64,000 bases of DNA from Microcebus murinus. Its lineage: Eukaryota > Chordata > Mammalia > Primates > Cheirogaleidae. The notes under the pieces are model-generated. The model had not been told where the DNA came from. It made no database searches and saw only the letters and a list, made by a program, of their open reading frames with translations. Of this stretch, positions 31,528-43,900 are shown one piece after another. Position 1 is the stretch's first letter. Every line of letters starts with the position of its first letter. The position numbers and the translations under genes were made by a program. The stretch covers positions 71,790,501 through 71,854,500 of the forward strand of contig NC_134136.1 of the NCBI RefSeq assembly GCF_040939455.1, given 5' to 3'.

Positions 31528-32515
31528 TATCATTAGAGGAAATAGACAACCAACAGAATGGGAGAACATATTTGCTCTCTACACTTCCGACAAAGGTCTG
31601 ATAACAAAAATCTATCTAGAACTCAAAAGAATTAACAAGAAAAAATCAAACAACCCCATCAAGAAATGGACAACAGAAATGAACAGAAACTTTTCCAAAG
31701 AAGACAGAATAATGGCCAGCAAACATAAAAAAATATGCTCAACATCTCTAATCATTAGACAAATGCAAATCAAAACCACAATGAGATATCACCTAACCCC
31801 AGTGAGATTGCCTGTATCAAGAAATCCCAAAACAACAAATGCTGGTGAGAACATGGAGAGATAAGAACACCCTTACACTGCTGGTGGGACTGCAAATTAG
31901 TACAACCGTTATGGAAAAGAATTTGGAGATACCTCAAAGAGCTAACAATAGAAATACCATTTGATCCAGCAATAGCATTATTAGGCATCTACTCAAAAAA
32001 GCATATGACATTCTATAATAAAGACATCTGCACCTGAATGTGTATGGCAGCACAATTCACTATTGTAAGAACGTGGAAACAATCCAAGTGTCCGTCAATT
32101 CATGAGTGGATAATTAAAATCTGGTATATGTTTACAATGGAATATTACTCAATTCTAAGAAATGACAGTGAGGTAGCACCACCTATATTATCCTGGATTG
32201 AGCTTAAGCTCATTATCCAAAGTGAGGTGACACAAGATCAAAATAATGGGCTCCACATATACTCGCCATCAAATTGTTACTGACTGATTAATACTATGGT
32301 GCTCAAATGGTGGTGGTATTCACCAGGGGGTGGGGGGTTGGGGGGTAGACCCACATGTGAGGGATGTGGTGAGAATTGTGGAAGGGAAGAGCAACCTCTA
32401 TCCCTAGCTAGGGAGAGATAAAGATATAAAATGCAACCAAAATGTTTGTACTCTCATATTTTCTTGAAATAAAATAAAAATAATAAAATAAAAAATTTAA
32501 AAATCCTAATTTTAT
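31528..32515 (+). mobile_element. 5'-truncated L1
   Basis: Starts in the ORF2 C-terminal third ('[14 protein letters not shown]', ~31535) and runs to the A-rich tail (AATAAAATAAAAATAATAAAAT). ORF2 pieces 31528-31864 and 32038-32283 are separated by stops; the protein ends 'SPSNCY' at 32281-32283. The 3'UTR holds a strong G-rich tract (~32326-32347). The flanks TTTTATATAAAAA (~31499) and TTTTATTATAAAAA (~32510) may be an imperfect duplication. No catalytic domain is present. Confidence 0.85.
32326..32347 (+). other. G-quadruplex-prone tract in L1 3'UTR
   Basis: Runs of five, six and six G residues separated by T and TT. The longer runs could supply the fourth G3 tract of a quadruplex. G-rich 3'UTR tracts are a known property of L1. 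Confidence 0.5.
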
Positions 32516-32519
32516 TATA

Positions 32520-34570
32520 AAAACAAAAGAAAAAAGAATACATTCAAAAAATCTGGTGTTTTTGATTCAAATGTTTTTATATGTCTACCAAAGGCTAACT
32601 ACAGAACTTCTGTTCTGCTTCATCTTATTATTTTCTTCCTTTCCAATACCCACATTTTGTTCTAAACCTGAAATAATCTTAATTGTTAGAAGATATATTT
32701 ACATGTGAAAGAAGAAATAGAAAATAATCTACTGAAGAAGACATTAAAAGTAATTTCAAAGCACAGGAATAAAAGTTCAGAAAAATATTATCCATTTAAT
32801 TTATTCTATATAGCACTTAGCTAAATATCAAATGAAGACATTTATTACTTTTAATGGAGAAGAAGACAGATAAAATGGACCTCCAAAAAGCAGGTGGAAG
32901 AGTTTGGACAAATATACATTTATATTTTCATTAGATAAAGCCACATACCACACATAAGTATATCTAAGGAAAGAGAGAATGGGTTATAATAAATGCGTTA
33001 CCTTTGTAGTCTCAGTTTTCCCATCTGTGAAATTAAAGCATTACATAATATGATTTCTAAAGACCCACATAATCTCTCATTATCAATCTCTGATTACCAA
33101 TCCTATGCTGACATTTATACTGTATATCAAAATATAAATTTCTTGTTATGTTTATAGCTCCAAAAAAGCAAACTATAATCTTTTTCTGATTCAAATATAA
33201 AAAGGACTTGAAGATTAGCTGCTATGACATTTCTCAACATTATTAGAGATAGGTTATAAGGTCTGTAAGAAAACAGTTAGGACACTAATGATTAATATGC
33301 TGGAATGAAGAGCCATGCAAGGGCTAATACTGTATGAACTATTATTAGATTTTTAAAGGCACTGGGAAAATCCACGTGAGAATCTGGACAGATGCCCTTG
33401 GATCTGTGTGCTTAATATTAATTTTCATTCCTAAGCAGCTAGGTATGATGCTGTAGAGTAATGGTTATTGAAAAGACCCACCATCATGTGCCACAATCTT
33501 TAGAATTTAAAAATGCTCCTTAGCTAATGCCACTAGATACATGTGAGTCAAGGAAAAAAAAGTGTTGATAAATAAAATATTTCTTATAAAGAATTACTCA
33601 TTTAAGCAAAACAAATATTTTATAGGCTACTATACCAAAAGCAGTAATTCTTTTATTTCCCTATATCAGTCCCCATTGTGCCAAAGAATTATAAAATATC
33701 TCCCAAATGTACCAATCCCTTAGCTCCTACTACCTGCTGAAACAGTCTCTGGATGTCACAAATAAAGCCATCTCCCAATATGGACTGTTTGGGTAAAGTT
33801 AGTGAGGCCCCTGGAGACCCATGGCAAAACAAAGTTCATCAGGAGTTAATCATAAAATGAGAGTATACATTGAACACACTGATCTTGATAACCGTGCAGA
33901 GATGTCAACAGGACTGATGGGTGGGTGAGCCTGGTTGTGAAGGTCCAGGTCCAAGGCAGGCAAAAGAAGTGTAAGCCTTAGTATATGTATGCTATAAGCC
34001 AAGAAAGGCCAGTGGACGGTGGAGCAAGGCACTTACTTAAGTGAAAAATTAAGGAGAGTGTCACAAAAATCAAGATAAAAACTATTTTAATGCAATATTT
34101 TAAAAATCAAAATTATTCCAAAAAGTGCTGACCAAAATATCAAACTTGTAAATATAGACATGGTTAAACTCCACACTATCTTAAATTTTGTACCTCAAGT
34201 GAATTGCCTCACTCATCTCTTCCGGGTTCCAACTCTGAAATCAAGTGTGATAGTTACATCATTCCCTCTATGCCTAAAAAGTAAGTCTCTAATGCTATTG
34301 AAGTTTAAGGCAATTATTCAAGACCTTTTTCCCTGTCTGACAGTAACTTATGTAAATATGGCAGCTGCATACCTCCATAATATACTCATTAAAAATTGTC
34401 TCTTAATGATATGAGTCTACCTATTCTATAACTAGTTCAAACTTAATTTCATTCAAATTTCTAGAGTCATTTTTTTCAAATAAATACTTGTAGATATTCT
34501 GAGAAATAAAGCACTCCTAAATAATTCTGAAATTGTCCTAAAGAATAATTGAACAATGAAGTGAAAACAA
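32520..34570. other. Unassigned AT-rich DNA
   Basis: No gene or recognisable repeat. Short open frames only. Confidence 0.5.
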
Positions 34571-34580
34571 ATTGAAAATA

Positions 34581-34583
<3 letters not shown>

Positions 34584-34624
<41 letters not shown>

Positions 34625-34652
34625 GTGTGTGTGTGTGAGAGAGAGAGAGAGA
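34584..34652 (+). repeat. Compound microsatellite (TA)n(TG)n(AG)n
   Basis: About 19 TA units, then about 7 GT units, then about 8 GA units in an unbroken row. Confidence 0.9.
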
Positions 34653-34659
34653 AATCTTT

Positions 34660-35365
34660 ATGTTTCAGAGAATAATTACAAGATTGAATAGCACTAATAA
34701 GGAAGAAGGATGAAGAACTCCATCAATGCTTGATTCCTGGGTATTAAAGCTTCATTTTGGCTGATCAAAAGAAGGAAATGTGTAAGAATCATCAAATAGA
34801 CAAGGCTTAATGCCCCTGGATGTTGGCATCACTCATGAATTTGATTACACTTTCACAAGAGATATCAGTTGTGATACCTTTGCATATCTGGAAAGAATCC
34901 ATGATTTCCATAGAATTATTTCTTATTGTCAGAATCTGACTTGCGGGGGAAAAAAGGAATAACAATTGCGTGAACTGAACTGCAGTATTTATCACCTAAA
35001 TTTGAGAAGTCATAATGGAATGAGCAAAATGTTGTAGGGACACCAAGGGTAGGGTGATACATTCTTCCATGGTGGTGAAAAGATAGTCAAAACAGACAAT
35101 GGAAACATAATAAATGAACTAGATCTTAAAAGATATAACAAGACTTTTACAGATAAAAGAATGGAAGAATGATTCCAGGCAGGATATCCAATAAAAAATG
35201 GAATTTACAGTGATGAATAAGATATGATTCTCCCTCTCAGTGAGCTTAGCTGAGGGACCATGATGGACAACACAAGGTAAATATACAAAGAACTATAAGG
35301 CAGGCATAGAAAAAAAATCCTGTGGAGGCAGAGGATGAAGGAGAAACTTCCAGATTGAGGAACAG
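34660..35365. other. Unassigned DNA
   Basis: No gene or repeat family recognised with confidence. Confidence 0.45.
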
Positions 35366-35369
35366 GAAA

Positions 35370-35770
35370 AGGATTATAGAGAAGCAAACACCTGAGCTGA
35401 GTCCTAAACTATGATAGAAGGTGAAGGTGCAGGGATGGCAACAACATTATAGACCACAATAGTCAGAAGCACACAGGATGTTAAGTGAAGAAAGAATTAT
35501 TTAGTTTGAGTGAAATATATGGTGTATGAAAATAAAATATTGGGAAAAAAAATGTGAGAACCTTGAGTTGGAACCAGAAAGCTGAGGGCAAAAATCTAGA
35601 TTTGTTTCTTTCAGGTGGTGGTTAAATAGAGACGTGTTTTAACAAGGGCATGAGTACAACTGTGCTTTTAAAAACAAATCAGGTCATAGTGTGTAAAATG
35701 GAATTAAGGGAATAAAGATTGTAGTAGGAAGATAAATAAAGAGATGATAAAAAGTTCTTTTAAGGAACAT
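35370..35770 (-). repeat. L2-like remnant (antisense)
   Basis: The + strand resembles L2 antisense in order: CACCTGAGCTGAGTCCTAAA, GAAGGTGCAGGGATGGC, GTCAGAAGCACACAGGATG, a decayed middle, and GTAAAATGGAATTAAGGGAATAAAGATTGTAGTAGGAAG. Very diverged. Confidence 0.4.
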
Positions 35771-35941
35771 CATCTTAATTCAGAACATAATCCTTTAAGA
35801 CAAATAGAATCTATCTTCAGGCAACTCTGAATTGCAAGAATCGCCAGCACAAATATCCTATGAAGAAGAAATTCTGGCCCTTGAATCTACCCTTGCATGA
35901 CTGCTTTAAGTTGGAGCACTTTTTCTCATCCTTAGTTTGTT

Positions 35942-35953
35942 CAATTGCTTAAT
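35942..35953 (+). repeat. Left target-site duplication (L1 35954)
   Basis: CAATTGCTTAAT, repeated exactly at 37513-37524. Confidence 0.7.
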
Positions 35954-37512
35954 TTTTAAATTTCAGAATATTACAGAAGTACACAGTTTTCGGATACAAA
36001 ATTTGTTTTTGTAAAGGTTGAGTCAAAGTTATAAGTGTGCCCTTCACCCAGTTATTGTGCACTGTACCCATTAGGTGTGAATTTACTCATCCTCTTCCAC
36101 CCTTGCACCTACTTGATCATCGTTGAGTTGTACTTCCATATGTGTATATGTGTTCATCGATTACTTCCAATTTAGTATTGAGTACCTGTGGTGTTCGATT
36201 TTCCATTCTTGTGATACTTCGCTAAGAATGGTCTCCGGTTCCATCCAGGTTGTTACAAAAGATACTAGATCATCATTTTTATGGCTGAGTAGTGCTCCAT
36301 TGTATACATATACCACATTTTATTAATCCACTTATGTATTGATGGGAACTTGGGTTGTTTCCACATCTTTGGATGTGAATTGTGCTGCTATAAATATTCA
36401 AGTGCAAGTGTCTTTTTACAAAATGCCTTTCTTTCTCCTTTGGGTAAATACCTAGGAGTAGGATTGCTGGATCAAATGGTAGGTCTACCTTTAGTTCTTT
36501 GAGGTATTTCCATACTACTTTCCATAGAGGTTGTACTAGTTTGCAGTCCCACCAACAGTGCATAAGTGTTTTTTGTTTTTGTTTTTGTTTTTTCTCTCTG
36601 CAACCTCACCAGCATTTGTTGTTTGGGGATTTTTGGTAAAAGCCATTCTCATAGGAGATAAGTGATATCTCACTGTGGTTTTGATTTGCATTTCCCTGAT
36701 CATTACAGATATTGAGCATTTTTTCATGTGTTTGTTTTCATTAGTCTTTCTTCTTTTGAAAAGTTTCTGTTCATGTCTTTTGCCCACTTTTTAATGGGGT
36801 TGATTTTTTTCTTACTGATTTGCTTGAGTTCTTTGTAGACTTTGGTTATCAGCCCTTTGTCAGAATTATAGCATGCAAATATTTTTCTCCCATTCTGTAG
36901 GTTGTTTATTTACTCTATTGATCATGTCCTTGGCTGTGCAGAAGCTTTTTAATTTGATCAGCTCCCATTTCTTTCCTTTTGTTGTTGCTGTGATTGCCTT
37001 TGGGGTCTCCTTCATAATTTTTTTTTCAAGATGTGGGAAAAACCCAATAACGCCTAGGACAATATTTTCTATGAGAGTTTTTCCAACATTTTCTTCCAGA
37101 ATTCTTAAAGCATCATGCGTTAGATTTAAGTCTGTTATCCACTGTAAATTAATTTGTGTGAGTGGTGGTAGGTGTGGATTCTGTTTCAGTCTTCTAAATG
37201 GGGCTATCCAATTTTCCCAGCACCATTTATTGAATGGGGATTCTTTTCCCCAGTGTATGTTTTTTTGTCTTCTTTGTCAAAGATCAGAGGGCCATATGAG
37301 AATGGTTTCATATCTAGATTCTCCATCCTGATGCATAGGTCTATGTCTCTGTTTTTGTGCCAGTGCAATGCTGTTTTGGTTATTATAACCTTGCAGTGTA
37401 GCTTGAAGTCTGGTAAAGCAATGCCTCCCAATTTAGAAAAAATAGTTCTACACTTCATATGGAACGAGAAAAGGCCTCAAATAGCTAATGCTATTATCTT
37501 ATGTAATGAGAA
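35954..37512 (-). mobile_element. 5'-truncated L1 with inverted 5' tip
   Basis: An older L1 on the minus strand, flanked by an exact 12-base duplication. 35954-37435 holds the ORF2 C-terminal third and 3'UTR; open pieces are at 37458-37204 ('GGIALPDFKL'), 36787-36536 and 36563-36279 ('[13 protein letters not shown]'). The last ~77 bases (37436-37512) read in the opposite, plus orientation: 'KIVLHFIWNEKRPQIANA', the ORF2 segment lying just upstream of 'GGIALPDFKL'. So the 5' tip was inverted by twin priming. All frames are broken. The 3' end (ACACAGTTTTCGGATACAAAATT in antisense) belongs to an older subfamily than the long L1s here. Confidence 0.82.
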
Positions 37513-37524
37513 CAATTGCTTAAT
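37513..37524 (+). repeat. Right target-site duplication (L1 35954)
   Basis: CAATTGCTTAAT, identical to 35942-35953. Confidence 0.7.
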
Positions 37525-37704
37525 GTTTACTTCAATATTTTCCTATATCAATCATACTGATTCTTCAATAAACTTTGTGAAATGCCTAACACTATTTACA
37601 TATGTAAGCCAAAATGGTTTCCTTACCTATGTAGCCCTCTGACCTGCATATGGGAATTACTTTCAAATACTCACCATTGGCCTATAGGTTCAATTTCAAG
37701 CATG

Positions 37705-37706
<2 letters not shown>

Positions 37707-37789
<83 letters not shown>
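37707..37789 (+). repeat. Compound microsatellite (TA)n(GA)n
   Basis: About 22 TA units directly followed by about 19 GA units. Confidence 0.92.
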
Positions 37790-37791
<2 letters not shown>

Positions 37792-38330
37792 ATGTGATCC
37801 TGTCTTTGATGGACTCTCTAGCCTTAATTCTTCACCAGCCTCTGACTCACAGTTTATGTTCCAGCAACATCAAACCACATGTAGTTCTCTTCTGCTCCAA
37901 ATGAGCTGTTTCTCACCTTGCTTACTAATCCCATCACTGCACAACACCCCTTTCTCCCTCTCCCTAGGTAACTATGACTTGTCCTGGAGCACTTCTTCTG
38001 GGAAGTCTCACCCTCAGATTTCATGTACTGATATGCAACATTGGATGCAATAGTATCTTTTGGCCGATAGAAGAAGACTAGTCATAATGCCATGAAGAAA
38101 GCATATTATGAGCTTGATTCTACCTTAGGTTAGTAGGACAGAGAAACTGAATAATAACCACTGAATTTTAATCTGCTGCCTGCTTATTAGAGACACTGAA
38201 TCAATCTTGCCAATGATCTGTATTCCTGTCATGAATAAAGGTTATATCATCTCACCTACTACTCTAGGGGGACAGTATTAACCTTCTTATTAAGGCTTCA
38301 GTAAAGAACCAGAGCAAGTCTTTTTGTTTT
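37790..38330. other. Unassigned DNA
   Basis: No gene or repeat family recognised. Confidence 0.45.
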
Positions 38331-38331
38331 T

Positions 38332-38332
<1 letters not shown>

Positions 38333-38367
<35 letters not shown>
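38333..38367 (+). repeat. (GT)n microsatellite
   Basis: About 17 uninterrupted GT units. Confidence 0.92.
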
Positions 38368-38368
<1 letters not shown>

Positions 38369-38693
38369 AGGCAAATCGGTTGATTAAGCCACCCCAGCCT
38401 CTGCATTTATATTCCATCACTGTGACATAATTTCCGTATGCCATCTGAGTGTCTAAGTGTTGCATACATATGCAAATATTTACATAGAATTTACATTCAC
38501 ACAAATCCATTCTCACAGCAATATATTCTGTATTTTATTTAATTTTTAATTAATATTTATATCAATGTTATAAATACTTGCAATTTACCAGCCCAATTAT
38601 ACTGGTTGACAATTTTCACTCCCCCAGTGTAATCAAAATATAGACTTTAGGAAATTCAGAAAAGCAGGAAACCCTTAGAAATCTACGCTCAAT

Positions 38694-38698
<5 letters not shown>

Positions 38699-38725
<27 letters not shown>

Positions 38726-38860
38726 GGAAATTTAAGTGCAAATCAAAGAAGTGACTTGTCCGATGTCACACTACTAGTTAATGGCAGAACAATGACAAAA
38801 CATATACCTTTTGACTCCTAGTCTAGTAGCCTCTCCATTGTACCCTACCTACCACTACCA
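38699..38860 (-). repeat. (TA)n and MIR-like remnant (antisense)
   Basis: Thirteen TA units (38699-38725) followed by AAGAAGTGACTTGTCCGATGTCACACTACTAGTTAATGGCAGAAC, which matches the 'aagtgacttgcccaaggtcacacagctagtaagtggcagag' block of an antisense MIR. Confidence 0.65.
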
Positions 38861-38929
38861 GAAATTAAGTACTGTACCACCCAAATGGTACTGAAACTAC
38901 AAACCATTTCTTTCAAATGTTTAATATTT

Positions 38930-39130
38930 TTATCTCATGAAATTGATTGAGAAGTCCTGTTATTTGAATGGACTAATCCTCTCATGGCACCACTGAGGAA
39001 GACTTTCCCAGCCCTCATGGGAGGAGTTAGTGACAACAACATCATATAATTTTCTTTCTTTATGGCTCATTATACCATTCTAGTCTAGGAACTCTTCACA
39101 GACAGGAGCCATGTTTCATACCTTTCAATA
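38930..39130 (+). repeat. L2-like fragment
   Basis: Words of the L2 3' region in sense: GGAAGACTTTCCCAGCCC, then TCTAGTCTAGGAACTCTTCACAGACAGGAGCCATGTTTC, resembling 'agactgtgagctccttgagggcagggaccgtgtc'. Diverged. Confidence 0.5.
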
Positions 39131-39134
39131 TAAC

Positions 39135-40160
39135 TACTGTTAGATTCCTCTGGGTGCTGTAACAAATCTATCTTGAGACACAAACCTGCTGGGTCAAAAG
39201 GACAGAATTTCATTCTCTCACTGTTCCAGTGGCCAGAAATCCAAAATAAGTTTCACTGGGCAAAAATTAAGGTGATGGTCAGGCCATGCTCCCTTCAGAT
39301 CTTCTAATGGAGAATCTCTTCCTTACCTCTTCCAGTTTCTGATGGCTGCCAGAATTACTTGGCTTGTGGCCACATCTCTCTAACCTTTGCTTCTATTGAA
39401 GAACCTTAAATTCAGGCTCATGTACTTGATGCAAAGCTGAAGCCAAGCTTGTGATACTGGTGCTTGGAGATAGAGAAAGGTTTATTCAATTTGGCCAAGG
39501 TAAGAAGATAGAAGAGCAAAATCTCTCAGATCTATCTTCCCAAAGACGTGAAATGGGGAGGTTTTATGCAGCTGATCTGGACAGGGAAGGGTTTCAAGGG
39601 GCCAAGGATAAAGTCTGTTTTTCTTTAGTCTCAGATAACATCTTAAGCAACCAAACTTCTGAATGTCAGTAGCTGACTTCTTCAAAGGCATCCATTCCTT
39701 TTGCAAAACAAACTTATAATTTTTTCTTGTGATCCCAGAATGTCTCTTGTCACCTACTTTACAAAATAATAATAATAATAATAACAGTATACCAGCAGTT
39801 AAAGATTACTGTGAGAGCAGGGGTATTTGAGCAGGAAGAGAGCCATCGTCAGGTGCAGGAAAACAAGGACCCAGTCAGAATTTGCATTATGTCAGTCACT
39901 AAAAATGCCAGGGTACTAAAATCTCAAAGGGATTGGCTACACCTCCATGGGCACATTGTATTATTCTCTTCTGTGTTTAGTCTCCCTCTACTTCTCATTT
40001 ATAAGGATACTCCATGTGATTGCACTTAGGATCCCATCTCAAGATACTCAACCTAATCACATCTACAAAATATTTTTTCCCATATATGATGATACTCACA
40101 GATTCTAGAAATTATAATATGGGTATATTTGGATAGGGGGCCATTATGTAGCCTACCACA
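39135..40160 (-). repeat. MaLR-like LTR (antisense), interrupted
   Basis: The outer parts (39140-39405 and ~39955-40160) read like a MaLR/ERVL-class LTR in antisense: GGTGCTGTAACAAA, CAGAATTTCATTCTCTCACTGTTCCAG, GGCCAGAAATCCAA; then ATTTATAAGGATACTCC, CCCATCTCAAGATACTCAACC. No viral gene is present. It is old and decayed. The central ~550 bases do not belong to this LTR. Confidence 0.55.
39410..39950 (-). repeat. Possible second LTR nested in the MaLR-like LTR
   Basis: A block interrupting the MaLR-like LTR. In antisense it has a TTTATT (AATAAA on the minus strand) at ~39481 and a layout suggestive of an LTR, plus a short AAT repeat (~39765-39784). I cannot name the family. Open frames of 72-74 codons inside it have no recognisable product. 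Confidence 0.3.
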
Positions 40161-40169
40161 ACCTCCATT

Positions 40170-40700
40170 TCATAGAACAGGATATGGATCACAGCACAAA
40201 GAGATTATATATATATATATATAATTATTTGACAACCGTATTTTTAAACCAAAGTTTTCAGGGTCAAACTTATCCAGTTGGCCTTACTAGTCTTGGAAAC
40301 CATGTGCACTCAAGATGAAAAGCAGTCAGGGATTCTGATATAAACTATCTTATGATGAATTGATTTTCCAGCTCAAATAAAATTAACTTTGGTTATGATA
40401 ACCGCTTGGAATAAGGAACACTTATTTTCTGCCAATTATAAAAGTATTATTTACATATCATAGAATGTTAAAGGGGAAAAAGAAAAGTATAACACAAAAA
40501 AATAAAAATTTCATTAATATCTTCACCCATAGATTATCACTGGTAATATCATGTTTATTTTCAGTACACTTTATAGGTACACATATATATGCATGCTTAA
40601 ATGAATACATTTTGGTTTTGATATATGTGTTTCTAATAATTTAAAGTATATTATTTTATATATAGTTATCTATATATAATTTTTCTAATTATTTAAATCA
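40170..40700. other. Unassigned AT-rich DNA
   Basis: Very AT-rich with a short TA run (~40207-40222). No gene or family recognised. Confidence 0.5.
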
Positions 40701-40703
40701 CAT

Positions 40704-40713
40704 TATATGGAAC
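40704..40713 (+). repeat. Left target-site duplication (L1 40714)
   Basis: TATATGGAAC followed by GTTTT. The right copy at 47685-47694 is TATATGGAAC followed by ATTTT, so about 15 bases match with one difference. Confidence 0.75.
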
Positions 40714-40924
40714 GTTTTTTTTTTTATTTTGGCATATTACGGGGGTAAACATATTAAGGTTTCGATAAATGCACATTTCCCCCTCTCCCCCCACAAGTCT
40801 GAGTCTAGAGCATGACCATCACTCAGATGGTGCACATCTCACTCTTTATATATGTATGTACCCGCGCCCCTCCCCCTCCCACCTACCCAATACCCTATGT
40901 GACCACTTAGGTGCGGTTCAGTTA

Positions 40925-43900
40925 TTACCAATTTGCTGGTGAGTATATGTGGTGCTTGTTTTTCCATTCTTGGGAAACTTCACTTAATAGAATGGGTTCT
41001 AGCTCTAACCAGGAAAAAATAAGATGTGCTATATCACCATTGTTTCTTAGAGCTGAATAGTACTCCATGGTATACATATACCACATTTTATTAATCCATT
41101 CTTGGATTGATAGGCACTTGGGCTGTTTCCACAGCCTTGCGATTATGAATTGTGCTGCTATAAACATTCGAGTGCAGGTGTCTTTTTTGTAGAGTGTCAC
41201 TGGATCATTTGGGTAGATGCCCAGCAATGAGATTGCTGGATCAAATGGTAGATTCACTTGTATCGCTTTAAGGTATCTCCAAATTGCTTTCCACAGAGGT
41301 TGAACTAGTTTGCAGTCCCACCAGCAGTGTAGGAGTGTTCCTTTCTCTCCACATCACCACCAGCATTTATTGTTTGGAGACTTTTTGATAAAGACCATTG
41401 TCACTGGAGTTAAGTGATATCTCATTGTGGTTTTGATTTGCATTTCCCTGATGATTAGAGATGTTGAGCATTTCTTCATATGTTTGTTGGCCACGCTTCT
41501 GTCTTCTTTAGAAAAGTTTTTGTTCAAGTCCTTTGCCCACTTTTTTTTTTAATTTTTTAATTTTTTTTTATTTTGGCATATTATGGGGGTACAGATTTTA
41601 AGGTTTCATTAAATGCCCATTTCCCCCCCTCCCCCCAAAAGTCTGAGTCTCCATCATGACCATCCCCCAGATGGTGCACATCTCACTCATTATGTATGTA
41701 TATACACGCCCCCCTCCCCCCTCCCACCTCCCCAATACCCTATTACTGTGGCACCTATGTGTCCACTTAGGTGCTACTCAGTTAATACCAGTTTGCTGGA
41801 GAATATATCTGGTGCTTGTTTTTCCATTCCTGGGATACTTCACTTAGTAGTATGGGTTCCAGCTTTTAATGGGGTTATTTGATTTTTTCTTCCTGATTTT
41901 CGTGAGTTCTAAGTATATTCTAGTTATCAGTCCTTTATCGCATGCATAGGATGCAAAAATTTTCTCCCATTCTGTACGTTGTCTGTTTACTTTCATGACT
42001 ATTTCTTTGGCTGTGCAGAAGCTTTTCAGTTTGATCGTGTCGCATTTATTTATTTTTGTTGCTGCTGTGATTGCCTTTGGGGACTTCTTCATAAACTCTT
42101 TGCCTAGGCCGATGTCTAGGAGAGTGTTTCCAACTTCTTCCTCTAGAATACTAATAGTTTCTACATTAGGTTTAAGTCAGTTATACAGTGTGAGTTGATT
42201 TTAGTGAGAGTTGAAAGGTATGGGTCCTGTTTTAGGCTTTGACAGGTGGCTATCCAGGTTTCCCAGTACCATTTATTAAAAAGGGATTCTTTTTCCCAGC
42301 GTATGTTTTTGTCTGCTTTGTCAAAGATTAGATGGCTATTTGAGGATGGTTTTATATCAGGATTCTCACATCTGGTCCACTGGTAAATATTCCTATTTTT
42401 GTGCCAATACCATATTTATTTAATTGCTACAGCATTTTAGTATAGTTTGATATCTGGCATATTAAGGCCTCCCATTTTTTTTATTGTTGTTGCCTAGAAT
42501 TGCTTTTGATATTCGGGGTCTGCTTAGGTTCCATATGAAGTGTAAAATTATTTTTTCTATATCTGTGAAGAATGCTGATGGGATTTTAATAGGTATTGCA
42601 TTGAATCTGTAGATAAATTTGGGTAGTATGGTCATTTTGATGATGTTGAGTCTGCTGATCCACGAGCATGGTATGGATTTCCATCTGTTTACATCCTCTG
42701 CTATTTCCTTCTACAGTGTTTCATAGTACTCCCTGTAGAAGTCTTTTACCTCCTTGGTTAAGTATATTCCTAGGTACTTTAATTTCTTTGTTGCAATTAT
42801 GAAGGGAAGTGAGTCTTTGATTTGGTTCTCACTTTTAGTGTTGTTGGCATATATGAATGCCTGTGATTTCTGTGTATTGATTTTGTATCCTGAGACTTAC
42901 TAAATTCATTGATCAGTTCCAGGAGTTTCTTGGTTGAATCTTTGGGGTTTCCTAGATATAATATCATATCATCAGCAAACAGTGAAAGTTTGATCTCTTC
43001 TGCCCCATTTTGGATACCTTTAATTTGATATTCCTGTCTGATTAGTGTAGCCAAGACTTCCAGTACTATGTTGAATAGAAGTGGAGATAGTGGGCAGCCT
43101 TGTCTGGTTCCAGTTCTAAGTGGGAATACTTTGAAATTTTCCCCATTCAGTATTACGTTGGCTATGGCTCTGTCATATACGGCTTGTATAATTTTTAGGT
43201 ATGTCCCTGCTATGCCTATTTTCTAAAGTGTTCGTATCATGAAAGGGTGTTGAATTTTGTCAAAAGCTTTTTCTGCATCTATTGAAAGAATCATGTGGTC
43301 TTTGTTTTTGCTTCTGTTTATGTGGTGAATTGCATTTATAGATTTACGTATGTTGAACCATACCTGCATCCCTGGGATGAAGCCTACTTGGTCGTGATGG
43401 ATTATTGTTTTGATAAGCATCTGGATTCGGTTAGCTAAGATTTTGTTCAAAATTTTTGCATCTATATTCATTAGGGATATTGATCTGTAGTTTTATTTTT
43501 TTGTTGCATCCTTTCTTGGTTTTGGTATCAGAGTAATATTGGCTTCATAAAAGGTGTCGGGGAGGTTTCCGTTCTTCTTGATGTTGTGGAATACTTTCTG
43601 CAAGATAGGTACTACTTCTTCCTTCTAAGTGTGGTAAAATTCGGGTGTGAAGCCATCTGGACTGGGACTTTTATGTTTAGGGAGATTTTTAATTGCTGTT
43701 TCTATTTCAGCTGTTTAGATTGGTCTGTTCAGGGAATCTATTTCTTCCTGGTTGAGCCTAGGGAGGCTGTGTGGTTCTAGAAATTTGTTCATTTCCTCCA
43801 CATTTTCCAGTTTGTGTGCATAAAGATTTTTGTAGTATTCATAAATTATACCTTGTATCTTTTGGGGATCAGTTGTGACATCTCCTTTTTTGTTCATGAT

